This document shows, piece after piece, positions 19,724-31,829 of a stretch of 64,000 nucleotides of DNA. Made by a program: the position numbers and the translations under genes. Every line of letters begins with the position of its first letter. Positions within the stretch are counted from its first letter, which is position 1. The DNA is from Spirometra erinaceieuropaei (lineage: Eukaryota; Platyhelminthes; Cestoda; Diphyllobothriidea; Diphyllobothriidae): assembly GCA_902702965.1 (NCBI GenBank), contig CACRXP010000405.1:418287-482286 (forward strand). Direction: 5' to 3'. The notes beneath the pieces are model-generated. The model ran no database searches, was not told the origin of the DNA, and worked only from the letters and a program-made list of their open reading frames with translations.

Positions 19724-22700
19724 CTAAAAAATCCAATAAATTATGATAAAAGTGTTGAAATCTACTCGAGTACAGTAATGGCCAAAAGTTGTGAAAAAAA
19801 CTGGGAGTACTTATAAACTGTACTTCACATCAGAATAAGACTACTTACGAGGGACTGAGATCTTAAAACAGATTGGGCTGACCAGTCCGTGGGAATATGC
19901 CTGGCCACCTGTCCTGAGATTAATCACAAAGTACCACCCTCTAGGCGGCAGTTATTATTTCGACGTCTTTTTGAGTGCTCGAATAAAATGTTGGAAAGGG
20001 GAGGGCGCTCACCGGTCGTTCTTACGGAATTCCCTCGTTCCGTTTTGCCTTAAGGTTCTCTCTCGGGCCCAACTAGCAGGCGCACAGCGGCGCATGATGT
20101 AGGCAGTAAGTTATTACCGACAAAGACAAGGGTGACTGGAATGGCCATTTCTGGCTCGTTAGGCGTCGTCAGCCAGTCATACGCAACCCCGAGGTGTGGG
20201 GCACCTAGGGCTCGATCCCGCGACCTGTTGGTTAGAAGTCCAACGCTCCTAATCGCCCTACCACCACTGTATATACCCCATCGCAACCGACAGAACGAGC
20301 CCGTGGCTCAGTGGTTAGAAACAATGGAATTCTAACAAACAGGTAGCGGAATCGAGCCTCGGGTGTTCCACACTTCGCGGTTGGGTATGCCTGGCTGACG
20401 ACGGCTAATGAGCCAGAAATAGCCATTCCAGTCTCCATTTTCTTTGTCGGTAATACTATTCTGCTCTCATAAAGTTTGCTTCTCTTTCAAATGAAAAAAC
20501 GAGAGCACGTGTATCTTTATCACGGGAAAAAAATGAGGTTATTTTCATGCTTTATACTTCAAGGCATATAGTATTTTGGTATTAATAAGTCAAGTTACTC
20601 GCATCGATCTTGAAACGCGATCTGGGGCTTACGTGTCCTTAGGGCTTACACACTATCGAGAGTGAGTTTCCTGTACCTGGGCTATGGCGAGACGTACTAG
20701 GATTGGTAAAATTGACGTACTAAAATTTAGTACCACAATTTTAGTACTAGACGTACTAAAATTGTGGTAAGCCGACAGCAATTACTCAAAGAGTGCGGAT
20801 ATTAGACTACACGTAGATTCTAGTTTACTCCCTTATTAACTCAAGATTGCAGTCTTTTCAAAAAGAAATATCACCAGGTTAAGTTTGTAACCCCATACAG
20901 AGTTAATGAGCAGAATTGACGCTAACCCTCCCTACCCCCGGAACACGACTTTTCTGGATAGGTCACAAAATGCCTAGGAGCATTCGGACTGGGAACCACC
21001 AAATGCGGGGAAATGCTCAAACCGGCAAGGTTAGTAGCAGCATTCTGCAGACAGCGGGTGGCTAATAGGTCCGGAGCGAAAAGTCAAGACACGGCGGCGA
21101 CGCGAAAATCATCGGGTCGGACACGGGAATAAGAGTTCCCAAATAGTACAGGTGGCGTCCTGCTATATTCCACAGAAGTACCTACGCCCAGTGAGCGACA
21201 CCATGAAATGTTAATCGAAATTCTAAATTGCGTCTTCGATGAGAAAATATTGCCTAAGTGAGGTTGAATCGCTGACTACCGTGCGGCATAACGCCAAGAT
21301 ATTTCAGACACTGTGGGATGTTGACTCTTAAGGGCACTTCTTTTCGGCCGCCTGCAAAAACCACACTGCGTTAAAAAAAAAAACAGCTTCTCCAGTAGTA
21401 TGTATTTCTCCCATTGATTTGCGACGACCTTATAAGTCAGGCATGTTTTATAGAAAACATGCACAAAAGTGCTCTTTATTTCACGCATTTGGTGACAATT
21501 TACGTCTTCTTTAAACCTTATACTTGAAGAAAGGGCATCTTTCGGTTTTAGAAAAGTCTCTAATTACGAGTTTTTAGGACCGTGCAATGTCCATTCAAAT
21601 CACATGGCATCGGTCCGTTTACTAATGTTCCTCAGTAAGTATACAACATAATCCAAATTCACTGCAAAATTGTACGAGCTCTTTATGGTATCTTCTCAAT
21701 AGCGTATGACTTCCCTTGCACGGAACGTGTCAACTAAAAACCCTATGCGAAAATGTAACGGGGGATGCGGCTTAAAATTATTTGGGAACTAAAAACTTCT
21801 TTAAGCGCGAAAGATATCCTCGCCTCAAGTAGAGAATTTGGGCAAGACGTGATTCCCTACCAAACGAATAGGAGAAAGAGCACTTTTGTGCATGTTTTCT
21901 AATAAAATATGCTTGAATTTATAGGGGCATCGCAGATCAAAGAGAAAAAATGCATACTACTAAAGCAATCGTTTTCTTTAGTGGAGTGCGGTTTCTGCAA
22001 GCTTCCGAAAAGAGGTGTATTCGAAAGCCAAGATTCTGGCGTGTCTGAAATATTTTGGAATTATGTCTAACGATAAACAATAATTCAACCCCAATTAGAT
22101 AATCCACTCTAGCCGAAGATAAGTTTAGGAAATTCAGTTAACACTTCATGAGACCGGTCACTGACTATATTTTCCTGTCCCAAATATAACCCTAGTTGTC
22201 ATAACTCCGACCCTACTAACCGTAAAACTAACCTGCCCTCTTTCCTGGAATTTAGGCCAAAGTCCGTCGCAATAAGGGCATTTCCGCTCTAGCGTCCAAC
22301 CAACAAACGGAGCATGTTAATCAATTGTTGCTTTTCACTTTCCTCAGAAGCTAACCGCTAACTGCGAGTAGTTCAGTTCATACTAGAGCCTATACTCGCA
22401 GACCGAAACGTGATGTATGAATATTTGGGCCGAAGTCCATCAGCCACAGAGAGATGGCCCAAATACTCATGCACTAAGTTTCGGTCTGCGCCTATAGACC
22501 CTGGTGTGAACTGATCTACTCCAAGTTAGCTGTCAATTTCTGAGTAAATTAAAAAGGAACAATTTCAAAACTGGAGTATCTACCAGAAAACACCCCGGGA
22601 ATGCTGGGGGACCCACTGTCGAGCCGAACCGCCTCCACAGCTGTACCATACGGCAAAACACGCGTGTCTGGGCTTCAGCTACTATTTGTGCTCCTAGTAT

Positions 22701-25700
22701 GGCATCTCTTAACACTGCCTTCAGAGTAAAGTAAAAAAGCTCAAAATTAACACGAGACTAGGTTGCATTCTTGTGAGTATTGTGGAGCCACTTGAATAAC
22801 GGAAACTGTGGGATTTCCAGCAACTGATGAAAATAATCGGTAAACGAAGATCATGAATGGTGAAGTAAACTCGCCAATAAAACGCAGTCTGGGAGGTCAA
22901 GAACGTAAAAGTCGAACTGAGAACTGGAATATTCAAGCCCAGACGAGTGACTTTACTAGGAACAAAATTGACAGGGAAGACAATTCGGGTCTAGAAAAAG
23001 TAACTGTTTGTTTAACGTCTTCAACTCTTACTAGGGTTCATCGCCACCACCATTTCATCGACCCTAACCACCACTTAACCTTACTTGGACAGAGGTAAGC
23101 GCCCAGTACCCAGAGGAACAGACCTAGCCCAACGGCACGTTGATAACCGGACGGTGACTTTGTCAATTCTCGGCTGGAGTTTCCACTCTCATTGCAGACG
23201 ATCCATAGTTATCAGCAGGAACAGAAACAAAGCGACTAAATATTTACACGACAGTCTCAGTATAAATAGACAGATTTTGGCAACTCATTCAGGCCTCTGA
23301 TAATGAACTCGGGACAAACACATCCACTCTGTTGAAAATCAAACCTCCTTAATTGGTCCTTAAGACAGGAAACTACGTGTTCATCTGTAGAAAATGAAGT
23401 ATTACCCAGAAGTGGAGACATGTTGTAGTTTAAAAGGCTCGTTTCGCTTCCAGAAAGAGGAGTCACAGTGCAGTTTCCAGTCATCACCTAAGAGAAGGGA
23501 GGGAAAAAATGTACGAAGACAATTAAAATGAGACACCTTGGAAAAAACTGAGTGATTACAAAGTAGTAGTGGCATGCAACAATATCTCCTGCGACAAAAA
23601 GTCATTTTTTCTCGAAATCCCTAGGCAAGGACCCAACTGCTCAAGTATCACTTCAGAGACAAAATCGAAGTTCCATTACTTCGATGTTATTTCCGTCCCC
23701 TCTGTAAGTAAGCAAAACATTTGGTATTACCCTTGTGAGCGTCAAATCTCCACTCGGACTTCCAATAACAGGCGTCCGGTGGTATACATGGTTTATTCAT
23801 TCACCAAAATGACGAGGGATGGTAGTCTATTAAGAATGAGGAGAGTTCGTCCATATCCTAGCCACAGACAGCATCTTGGTTGACGGAGAACAATGACATG
23901 CATCAAGCGATGGAACACAAGCCGGATGCACATGCCCTGCTATATCTCTAAGCACCTTGCTTCGGGCTTGTTCAATAAGCTTCTTCATTGCAAACTCAAG
24001 TAAGTCATCTACCATAAACTACGGATAATAGTAAGGAATAAAGATTCCTTAGTAGCCGGAAGGTGATTTTAAGTTCGCGTCGGCTCGAGCTGAATGTTTC
24101 ATCGGTGGGGCACATTTAGTGGCAGGAATCAATATCATGACGGTCGCATATTTTGTTCACCGGCTGGGGCCCGAGGTTGACATCCAAGATGCTGATAATA
24201 CGTTACGGGGCAGACTGTTCTTTAATCTCATTCCACTGTTACCATTATCGCCAGGTACTCTCTAAACGCATCGGAAACATTTTACAATGAAGTGCCCCAT
24301 GTTTCCATTCTCCCTGGATAGATTACGTACTGTATGAATTTGTCAACCACCTACTGTATTCTCCGGTATACGACGCTACACGTGCCACTGGATGGCTGAT
24401 CAGTAGCAGCAGGATCCATGAGGCAGCCAATAGCGCACCTGCTCGCCGACCGTACCCTGTTAATAATACGCAACCCGAGAAGAAGCCAGGCATTCACATC
24501 GGTGGGCTGGTCAGGCATGTAGTTCACTTGATTGGGATACTAACGAACTAAATGTCTCCTAAGGTATTGCGGGCAGGCAATCATAACGATCCGGTGAGAC
24601 TGGCGAGTCTTTTTATCAAGACTGTCCATATTTGTTTTCTCTATTAAAAACACGAAATTCGTCTCCATATGTTTGTGTTAGTTGCTTTGTGTACCGTTCG
24701 GCTGTTTTTCGTTTGGCTTCAATTATGTGTTTACGATGTTTTGCGCCTGGATGCTTATGCTTTGCTCTTAAGGGCTTTTATCTTGACTTTCTTGTTATCC
24801 TTTTCCCTTTTCGGTTATTGACGCTGTCTCGACAAATATGATGCTGATATGTTGCGTTTCCATTTCGCGAATTTCCATTCATAAATCCCCGATTGGTATG
24901 ATCCAGTGCTGAAATTTTTATACAACTGGTTCCGAAGTATAAACGCAAACCCGTAAATATCACAGTCTTCCCGGTAAGCCGAATTAGCGTTTGTTAATTA
25001 AATTTGCCTTTCGCCGAACCTTTGGCATGTTAAAACGATTCAAAGAAGAAAGTTGGCGGAGTGGTTATCTTTGTGCATTTAGACCACATACCTTCGTCAC
25101 CTACGCCGTCAGCTCCGAATGCGGAAACTTCGTAGTTTTGAGATAACGGCGACTGAAAGTGATGACTGTGCAGGTTCTTCCCTGTGACAATATGATTGAG
25201 TCTGATGGTAGAGCCACATTTTATGGGTTGTCCTCTGTTGCATACTTTGACACCGTTGGGTCCCATGACCTTGGAGAGCATGTAGATGGGTATTGTTAAT
25301 TTAACGGACTTCAATATCTTGATAAAGATGAGGTGTTCAAAATTTCGCTAATCACATTAATTATAACAAGATTACAACGCAGCTATGGATATTAGGACTC
25401 GAATAAGACAGTCCTGAGATTTTGCCAGGAATTAAAGACTTGACTAGGTTGGGGAGAAACCTAAAAAATACGCTGGAATTCTTTCGCTGTGGGGCTTTCG
25501 TGAAATTGGCCCAGCTTTTCTGAAAGTAAGCTATAATAAGAATAATGGATAACGACTGGACATTTTTATGCGCGGCTGAAACGGTGTGGTCAATATCCTT
25601 AATGTGGCAGACGTGAACTGATGTTACCTCCGTTCTACAACTAGACCTATGACAAGTGGTCCCATCTAATTAGATGCACATGGAAAAATAGCAAGAATAG

Positions 25701-26813
25701 CAAGAATAGGAAACAAATCTCTGACACAAGACACGTGAGACAGAAAACCGTCATTTAAACTGTTGACTGTTAGATAGAAGAATAAATTATTTCAGTCATG
25801 TAAAAGGAATTGTGTGAACTACCTTCTGTTTTATTCAACGCTAATATATACTTGTTTGCATAAAATATGCCGCTCAACAGTGAACAATCAAAGAACTGCG
25901 ATCAGTGATCGGAGTACTAGTACGCCTTCCTTCAACTATCGGAGGGGAGGGGGGTTCCGCAGTTTGTTTAGTACTAAATCGGATGGTAGGTGGGAAAAAG
26001 AGCTTTCTTGGGTGCTAAAACAGAAAGGTCGCTAAGGAATGCCGTCCCGCAGCTGCATAATGCCGTATCGCGACTTTTCGCCATTGTTTCCATAGCGACC
26101 ACATGGACAAAATCCGCTATAAATCGGTCATTGTATCGCGACTTTTCCACAGCGAGGCGCCGTCATCTCGCTATGGATTTGCTACTAGGGACTCGACCTT
26201 TTTTTCTACAGGTTACTCGGAACTTGTATTTTCGTGCTAAAATGGAAGCCTCGATAGCCAACATTTAAAACTTGCTTGAAAGAGCGAAAGGCCTTTAGCG
26301 GGAAATTACAACCTGATTTTATGGCAGATGACATGCAGAAACGACGGACTACAGTAAATGTTGTGTCAAGGATGCGCACTGTTGTCATGCCCTTGAACAG
26401 TGGTGTAATGTACCAAATTTTCGATTGCTTAAGTATAAAACAAGCTATCAAAATCTGCCATGGATTTTGCAGAAGACTGTTAGGTCCAGCTATACAACTG
26501 ATTCTAAGTAAGTACAGCTGTCTGCCAACATTTTGAGGACTTGTATTCGAATACAGGCAAGTTCATACCTTCCAATAACTGCCAGCCTCCGAGACGTCTT
26601 CAATAGCGGTCACAGATTGCTGCCCACTTCCTGAGCCGTATTGCACATCGTGAGAATGAAGACGCACATTAAAATCTGTATTCAGCAGTTTCATTAACGA
26701 GCCGCAAGTGATTAACGAAGGTGGAGAAGCTGAGGGATCTCAAAAGAAAAGTGAAACTTACCACACCTCACCAACCAGGCGTAACAGAACAGAATAAAGC
26801 CAGAGAACAGCAT
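19546..26813 (-). CDS. SDF2: SDF2/SDF2L1-like ER protein with MIR repeats (complete, 5 exons)
   Basis: Exons on the minus strand, 5' to 3': 26813-26762, 26729-26569, 25269-25092, 23487-23406, 19723-19546. They total 651 nt, exactly 217 codons including TAA, and all junctions keep phase. The product is 216 residues (human SDF2 and SDF2L1 are 211 and 221). Residues 1-17 form a hydrophobic signal peptide. LITCGSLMKLLNT opens MIR repeat 1, with VRLHSHDVQYGSGSGQQSVT (39-58). Repeat 2 holds PIKCGSTIRLNH and NLHSHHFQSPLS (about 86-114). Repeat 3 holds FKLQHVSTSGYLHVSG and GQYEVAA. The C-terminus is RDEL, an ER-retrieval signal. In animals these proteins work in the ER lumen with DnaJ/BiP chaperones and support O-mannosylation quality control. 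Introns are 32, 1299, 1604 and 3682 bases; the last contains a SINE pair and foldback elements. The gene converges with the sirtuin. RDEL points to the SDF2L1 side of the family. Confidence 0.95.
20000..20290 (-). repeat. SINE-1, full unit inside SDF2 intron 4
   Basis: The minus strand carries the tRNA-like head (GGTCGCGGGATCGAGCC B box), tail (CTGACGACGCC) and body (GAGAGAGAACC to GGTGAGCGCC). It is arranged head to head with the next copy. Confidence 0.78.
20290..20460 (+). repeat. SINE-1, head-to-head partner
   Basis: The copy has GAGCCCGTGGCTCAGTGGTT (A box), a degraded anticodon arm, and the tail CTGACGACGGCTAATGAGCC to TTTGTCGGTAATAC. Together with 20000-20290 it makes a 460-base imperfect palindrome. 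Confidence 0.75.
20731..20769. repeat. Perfect 17-bp hairpin
   Basis: TACCACAATTTTAGTAC at 20731-20747 is the exact reverse complement of 20753-20769, with a 5-base loop. A related GTACTAAAATTTAGTAC lies just upstream at 20717-20733. Inside SDF2 intron 4. Confidence 0.9.
21200..22155. mobile_element. Foldback element, family FB1 copy 2 (diverged)
   Basis: Outer ends CATGAAATGTTAATCGAAATT and AATTCAGTTAACACTTCATG are inverted, and both arms carry ACATGCACAAAAGTGCTC-like sequence. It is much more diverged than copy 1. Inside SDF2 intron 4. Confidence 0.7.
22385..22720. mobile_element. Foldback element, family FB2 copy 2
   Basis: It carries an inverted pair around 22400-22495 (CGCAGACCGAAAC and GTTTCGGTCTGCG). 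It also has a segment GGGGGACCCACTGTCGAGCC, ACACGCGTGTCTGGGCT matching the arm of the element at 11805-12400. Confidence 0.65.
22721..23405. other. SDF2 intron 4, upstream part, nothing recognised
   Basis: ORFs on both strands are short and show no domain. Confidence 0.4.
23406..23487 (-). CDS. SDF2: SDF2 exon 4
   Basis: The acceptor cttctcttag precedes 23487 and the donor gtaata follows 23406. The exon encodes GDDWKLHC, FWKRNEPFKLQHVSTSG, matching the segment between MIR repeats 2 and 3. Phases are 1 in and 2 out, consistent with both neighbours. Confidence 0.92.
23488..25091. other. SDF2 intron 3
   Basis: 1604 bases with no recognised repeat or exon. ORFs of 60-104 codons are present without recognisable domains. 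Confidence 0.5.
25092..25269 (-). CDS. SDF2: SDF2 exon 3 (MIR repeat 2)
   Basis: The exon encodes VCNRGQPIKCGSTIRLNH, GKNLHSHHFQSPLS, YEVSAFGADG and GDE, closely matching SDF2 family members. The acceptor (ctctccaag) is slightly weak; the donor gtatgt at 25091 is good. It ends one base into a codon. Confidence 0.94.
25270..26568. other. SDF2 intron 2
   Basis: 1299 bases. TATCGCGACTTTTC occurs twice (about 26067 and 26133), suggesting a small local repeat. No other gene was recognised. Confidence 0.5.
26569..26729 (-). CDS. SDF2: SDF2 exon 2 (MIR repeat 1)
   Basis: The exon follows a ccctcag acceptor and ends before gtatga. It encodes SPPSLITCGSLMKLLNT, then VRLHSHDV, YGSGSGQQSVT and SYWK, the most conserved block of SDF2 proteins. 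It ends on a codon boundary. Confidence 0.95.
26730..26761 (-). other. Ultra-short 32-base intron of SDF2
   Basis: The sequence from gtaagt to ccctcag is 32 bases with a pyrimidine-rich middle. Reading through it would break the frame between signal peptide and mature protein; removing it keeps phase exactly. Tiny 5' introns of about this size are known in flatworm genes. Confidence 0.8.
26762..26813 (-). CDS. SDF2: SDF2 exon 1 (start codon and signal peptide)
   Basis: The exon starts with ATG at 26813 and encodes MLFSGFILFCYAWLVRC plus one base, a short hydrophobic signal peptide. The donor is a textbook gtaagt beginning at 26761. The ATG was chosen because it is the first in frame giving a signal peptide directly before the conserved mature region. 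Confidence 0.85.
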
Positions 26814-28049
26814 TTGCAAGGCCTTTCTTTTAAGCCTTAGCGGGAACAGAACAAACGGCAAAGATAACGTGCACAAACGGGCTAAATCGACCAGAGGAGG
26901 CAGTATAAGTGGACAGTGCTTGTGGTGTGTAGGCCTGTCCTGATTGGTTAGGTTTTAAATCTAGCGGTTTAGTACGTAATACTCCAAGCTACCAAAACGC
27001 TAGGACATTCTTTAACACTCTATTGCTTGCTGAATTCTTTACACTGAATGTTGATCGAATTTAAATCGCCTGCTTTTATAAAGAATACATCGAGTTGACC
27101 CCTTTATGCATACTTTCATTCCTAGTCACAGCGCATGACCACCAGGAAACCCAGTGTTCCTGGATAACAAAGTGCTTTGCTGCGGGAATCTGCATGGTAT
27201 GAAGATAATGGCTACACTGAAGCTATAGGCAAAACTCCAAAGAGGTGTACGAATTAACAATTCTCAAAGTATAAGACAACATCGGTTAGAACGGCGAAAC
27301 AATGCAGGCATTCAGAAAAAATACCGGCGTGCATACGCGTGTTTTCAACAAATTGTCATCAAGCCAGCACATTTATATAAAAACCAAACAAAAATTCAAA
27401 CGCATGAACGATAAGAGAAGTCGATAACTGTCATTCTTATGAAAGCGGGGTGTGTGAATAGGGGAAGGAGGCCGAAAGTTAAGAAAATAAATAGGTAATT
27501 TTACTGAGTACCCTTGTGGGTACTCTTGCAGCAAGTGAAGAAAAATTTTTAAGTTAATTCTAAAACAAGTATATAGATTCTGTACAGTTTTCAGTACACT
27601 ATTATAGAATAAGCAGTCAGATATAAAAACGGTCAGCGAGCAGTGAAAAAAGTCCTTATGATAAAGACAAAGTGAATGTGAATGGGTTAGCTTTTAAGGA
27701 GAGTAAAAAATCTGCCGCCCATGAAAGGGTAAATATGCGGATCGAACAGGACTGGCCTGTCTATGGTATTGTATAAGAGATTCAAGACGGAAATCGTCAA
27801 TGCAGGATTCCTAGACCGGATGAGGCTATCCTCCTCGAAGTGGCGGAACAAAAGTAACCTAGACGAGATTGGTCTGATTAGGGTCCGGCTGTGGAGAGCA
27901 AATTAAGGTCTTTGGTGGCCATCAATATGAAGAGGGAAGATTGCGACCCTGAGGCCTCTTCACTGGCCGATTAAACTACTACCAAATCTTGAAAACAGAG
28001 GATGTCGCCGGGATTGTCTACAGTCTGCTTAGGGTCGGAATTAAGAGTT
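26814..28049. other. Region upstream of SDF2
   Basis: This should hold the SDF2 5' UTR and promoter (reading leftwards), but I see no clear TATA box. Around 27706-27760 a short stretch resembles 1215-1265. Confidence 0.4.
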
Positions 28050-30460
28050 GACATCAAGAATTTCGAAGCTCATCCATTTGGAGAAAGAGTTCGAAATGGC
28101 ATGGGCTAGAGTGGACTCCTGGTGAAGGCGGCGATTAGCGAAACAAGGGCGACAGAGGAAGTGCACGTTAACATAGCCCCGCTACTAACTTGAGAGGATT
28201 TGGTAGAAAGAATATTGCGTTCCTTGAAGGATACGTTGCACTGACTGAAAAATAGAAAACATCGGAATTTCTGAAGAGAGATCCCATAAAAGGAAACCAC
28301 ACACAGCGAAGGAAATGTGAGCAGACTCTGTAATTGATAATGACGTCTTAACTTACAGACGGTCCTTTCTCAATTTCTTAAATAAATTTGTCTGGGAAGG
28401 ATGAAGAAAATACTAGCTTGAACGTGTCAGTATTCAGATAAAGGCGAAGCCTTACCTAAAGAGTGTGTAGATTATCTGATAGTCTTATATTTATTCGCAG
28501 TTTGTTTGGGAGGAATGTATATCTGAGAGCGGAAAAAAAAGAAACCGCTTTAAGGTGAAGGAAGCGTGAAGTGGTATGATCAGTGGAGAATTCGAAGATT
28601 TTGTGGCGACTGCTAGGAGTAAGGGCTGAAATCCAAGGAAGATTAGAACTACTATTAATGCGAAAGAAGAGTCAGAGGGTCCAGAAATTGAGGCTGTACA
28701 TTTTGATGAAGTGACTGTTCACAAACAGCTGATTACGCTAGATGTGTTGAAATCAATGGGTCCAGGTTACATAATGAATAAGTTATTAAAAGAGCTCGCT
28801 GCTGAAATATCCAGACCTCTCTCGATGCTTTCCAAGCCTCTTTCGAAGTCAGCTGTTTACCTGCCGGTTGGAAATCTGCTCGGATCACACCGCTATGTAA
28901 AGGTGGCAGCGAGGCCTCTACAAACAGCTAAAGACAAATTAAACTCACCTCCATCTGCTGCAAAATTATGAAAAAAATAATTATGCGAGAGCTAATGCGC
29001 TTCCAAGAGCAACATATTCTATTATCGGATGCGCAGAATGGGTTCCGTAGCGGCAGGTCATGCGTGAAGAACTTGCTCTACTGTTTGGAACGTTGAACTC
29101 GGGCAGTTGATAAGGACAATAAGCTGCATTCAGTCTACATTGACTTTAAATAGGTGTTTTATAGTGTCTCACATCAGCGACCCCTGGAACAACTCAGCCG
29201 AACAGGCGTTATGGCTTATCGCCTAAGATGAATCAAGAGCTTCCTATTTGACCGCTCTCAAACTGTCCATGTCGGTGGCCAGCAGTCGGCGGAGGTTGCC
29301 GTTGAAAGCGGTGTTCCCCAAGCATCGATTCCCGGTCCTACTCGGTTCATTATCTACATCAACGACTGCGTTATTAAACTGGATTTTGGTGTCGCCATGT
29401 TAACGGCCGATATTAAGCTCTAATGCGTCATTCGAACTGCAGATGACGAAGAGTATTTGCAGACAAACCTAAACTGATTCCAACAGTGGTCAGGGGACTG
29501 GTTTTGGCGTTCAATGGGAATAAATGAAATATTCGACGAGTCGGCAGAACCAACTATCCGAGCCTCACGGCTTACCGTGTGAATGGAATACTACTGAAAA
29601 ATTGGACTAAGAGAAGTAAATAGTACTAATGATTATGAACTCTCTCAAACTCTCGCTACATTGCACAAAGGTAGCCAAGGCTGCGATGTCGGTTCTTTTG
29701 TCAAGCGGGTTTACTCTGCCTTTGGTGAAGATTGCATCGCTAAAGTCTTTCGAGCGTTTGTGCGCCCGCAATTTGAATTTGCTATCCAAGCTTGGAGACC
29801 CTGTACCGCAAAAGACCTTAGCATTCTCGAAAATGTTCAAAGGCGTGCAACGAAACGTCTGACAGAACGGGGTTCACTACCGCATGAAACCCGGTTAAAT
29901 AATCTTGACTTCTTTCCCTCGAGTTACAGGCAGCTACAGGGGGACCTGATACAAACCTTCCGTATCATACGCGTCAGGACTGCAGCCATGTAACGAGGGA
30001 CTTCTTCGATTTAAAAACAATCACAAAACTAAGAGGTTATCCATTCAAACTACGTGTGACCGGGGCCAGGCTGTACACAAGAAAGTTCTTCCACTCCAAC
30101 AGAGTGCTCGAAGTTTGGAGCGCTCTGCTTCTGTATGTCGTTATATCTGCTTCCGTCGAGGTCTTTAAGAGGAATTTAGATTTGCATAGTGGTTTCCACT
30201 AAAATACTCCCGACATCTGTAACCCTGACAAATGAGCAAATTCCAACTGTTACATCACTTACTTTTTTTCATTTTTTTCATTTTTTTTTCATTTTCATTT
30301 TGCTTAACGGACTTCTAATCTCAAAAACTATGCATTGCACTTTGTGCAGATTTTGCCTACATCGTCTAAAATTTGCATGTAAATTTATTTTTACTTGCTT
30401 TGATGGGACCCCGACGGGTCTTTAATAAAATAATTGAATTGAATTGTATTTCTGTAACAT
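28050..30460 (+). pseudogene. CR1/jockey-like non-LTR retrotransposon, degenerate
   Basis: In order: a weak pre-RT linker, ITLDVLKSMGPGYIMNKLL (28735-28790), NGFRSGRSCVKNLLY (about 29035), VYIDFK (29137), VESGVPQASIPGPTRFIIYI (29310), then CIAKVFRAFVRPQFEFA and LENVQRRATKRLTERG (29735-29870) and KFFHSNRVLEVWSALL (about 30085). A 3' UTR ends GGGACCCCGACGGGTCTTTA followed by ATAAAATAATTGAATTG. Stops and frameshifts are frequent; the YADD box is lost (LTADI). Same 3' end as 33662-33803 and 37290-38352. Confidence 0.85.
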
Positions 30461-30894
30461 TTTTAAATAAATTGATTTTGTATCGAAGCCATCGCCTACG
30501 AATACTGGATTGCACCTATGAATTTTTTGTCAATTGAAATATAATTTCCTTCACTGCACTTCAAACGACTACGGTACTACTACTCGCACCACTAACGCTC
30601 GTGACAGTTCGTCTATCTGTACAGAGTTGACGTCTTTCCGCTTATTTTTACCTGCATGATGCATTTACAATTTCCAAGAGGTTTAAGCTGTTTGTAAACA
30701 AATAGGGAGTTCAAGGTGAAAACCTTCATTTCCCTCAAACAAAACTGAACTGAACATTCGTTCAGTTCAAATTTGAGCACAGGCCTGACGACCGTGGATC
30801 AAGAGAGACTAGTACCTGCTGGAACAGTTGCAGGCGAGGGATACGAGGATGAAGAATTTCAGTGCCTTGCCATACGAGGCCACACTGGATAAAT

Positions 30895-30975
30895 AAATAA
30901 AATAATTCCATTAAAGACCCATCGACGTCCCTTTATAGGAAGCGAAAATAAATTTGCATTTGAATTTTAGACGAG
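30895..30975 (-). repeat. CR1-like 3' end fragment (inverted)
   Basis: The minus strand reads AAATTTATTTTCGCTTCC, then GATGGGTCTTTAATGG and an AT-rich tail, similar to the 3' ends at 30318-30450. Confidence 0.65.
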
Positions 30976-31520
30976 TTGGACATTGGTGACAACAAAAATT
31001 TTCGTGATGCAAACTGTGCGTATAAAAATAAACGACAGCGCCCTTTCGATCGCAATAAATGCATCATCGTAAAGGGTATGCCTGAGTCTTCTTCAGACAC
31101 TCCAAAAAAACAGAATAAATTACAATATAGAATTATTTTTAGCAATACCTCAAATCCCTATAACAAGAGAACGAGAAAATCGCCGTCTTGAAAGCTTTCA
31201 GAATAAGACTAATTAAGGATTTGAAGGGTGAGTCGGGCCATCATAGACCATTAAAAATTATTCTCGGAAGTGAGAAACAAGCTCTATTACTACTGAACAG
31301 GAAACCAGCACTACGAAATGTCCACCCAACAATTATTTCATGGAGGATTTCTCACCGGCCGGTCGGGAAAAATGGAAGGAACTCAAGCTCGAACTCCTCA
31401 GAAGATAAAAGTTCGGCGATAGGAACCTAAGAATACTGAATGGGATAATCGTAAATGTTCGGAGCTCATTCATCTGGAGACAACCAATAACACTGAGCAT
31501 AATGAACAACCAGATAATAA
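30965..31520 (+). pseudogene. Non-LTR retrotransposon ORF1-like fragment
   Basis: The frame reads NKCIIVKGMPESSSDTPKK, then after a frameshift GHHRPLKIILGSEKQALLLL, NRKPALRNVHP and a charged tail. This resembles the RNA-binding ORF1 protein of CR1-like elements. It is broken and lacks the downstream ORF2 in the same orientation. Confidence 0.6.
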
Positions 31521-31829
31521 ATAAATTATAAATTTTAATTTAATGCTAGTTTACAGGCATTGTCAAGGGAAGCGATTGAACACAAATCCGACCAGCAGTG
31601 AAAAAAAAAAAACTCCTGAGCTTAAGGCATAAAAATATAGTTGATGGTGGTTTTTGTGGTTTGGAGGGCTCAGGAGAAAAAAACTGTCGGCGGTGGTAGA
31701 ATATCGACCGTCAAGAAGGGGGGAGGTTGCACGGTATCGGAGATTATCGGACGTCAAATTCCTTTCATGAAGTTGGGGATAGTCAAAGTAGAGGCGTCGA
31801 GGAACAGCTGGTGAGACCGGCCATAGTGT

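Noticed and set aside
29850..29870. GAAACGTC word as another hammerhead core
   Set aside because: It lies inside the coding sequence of a retrotransposon and has no CTGANGA or stem upstream.
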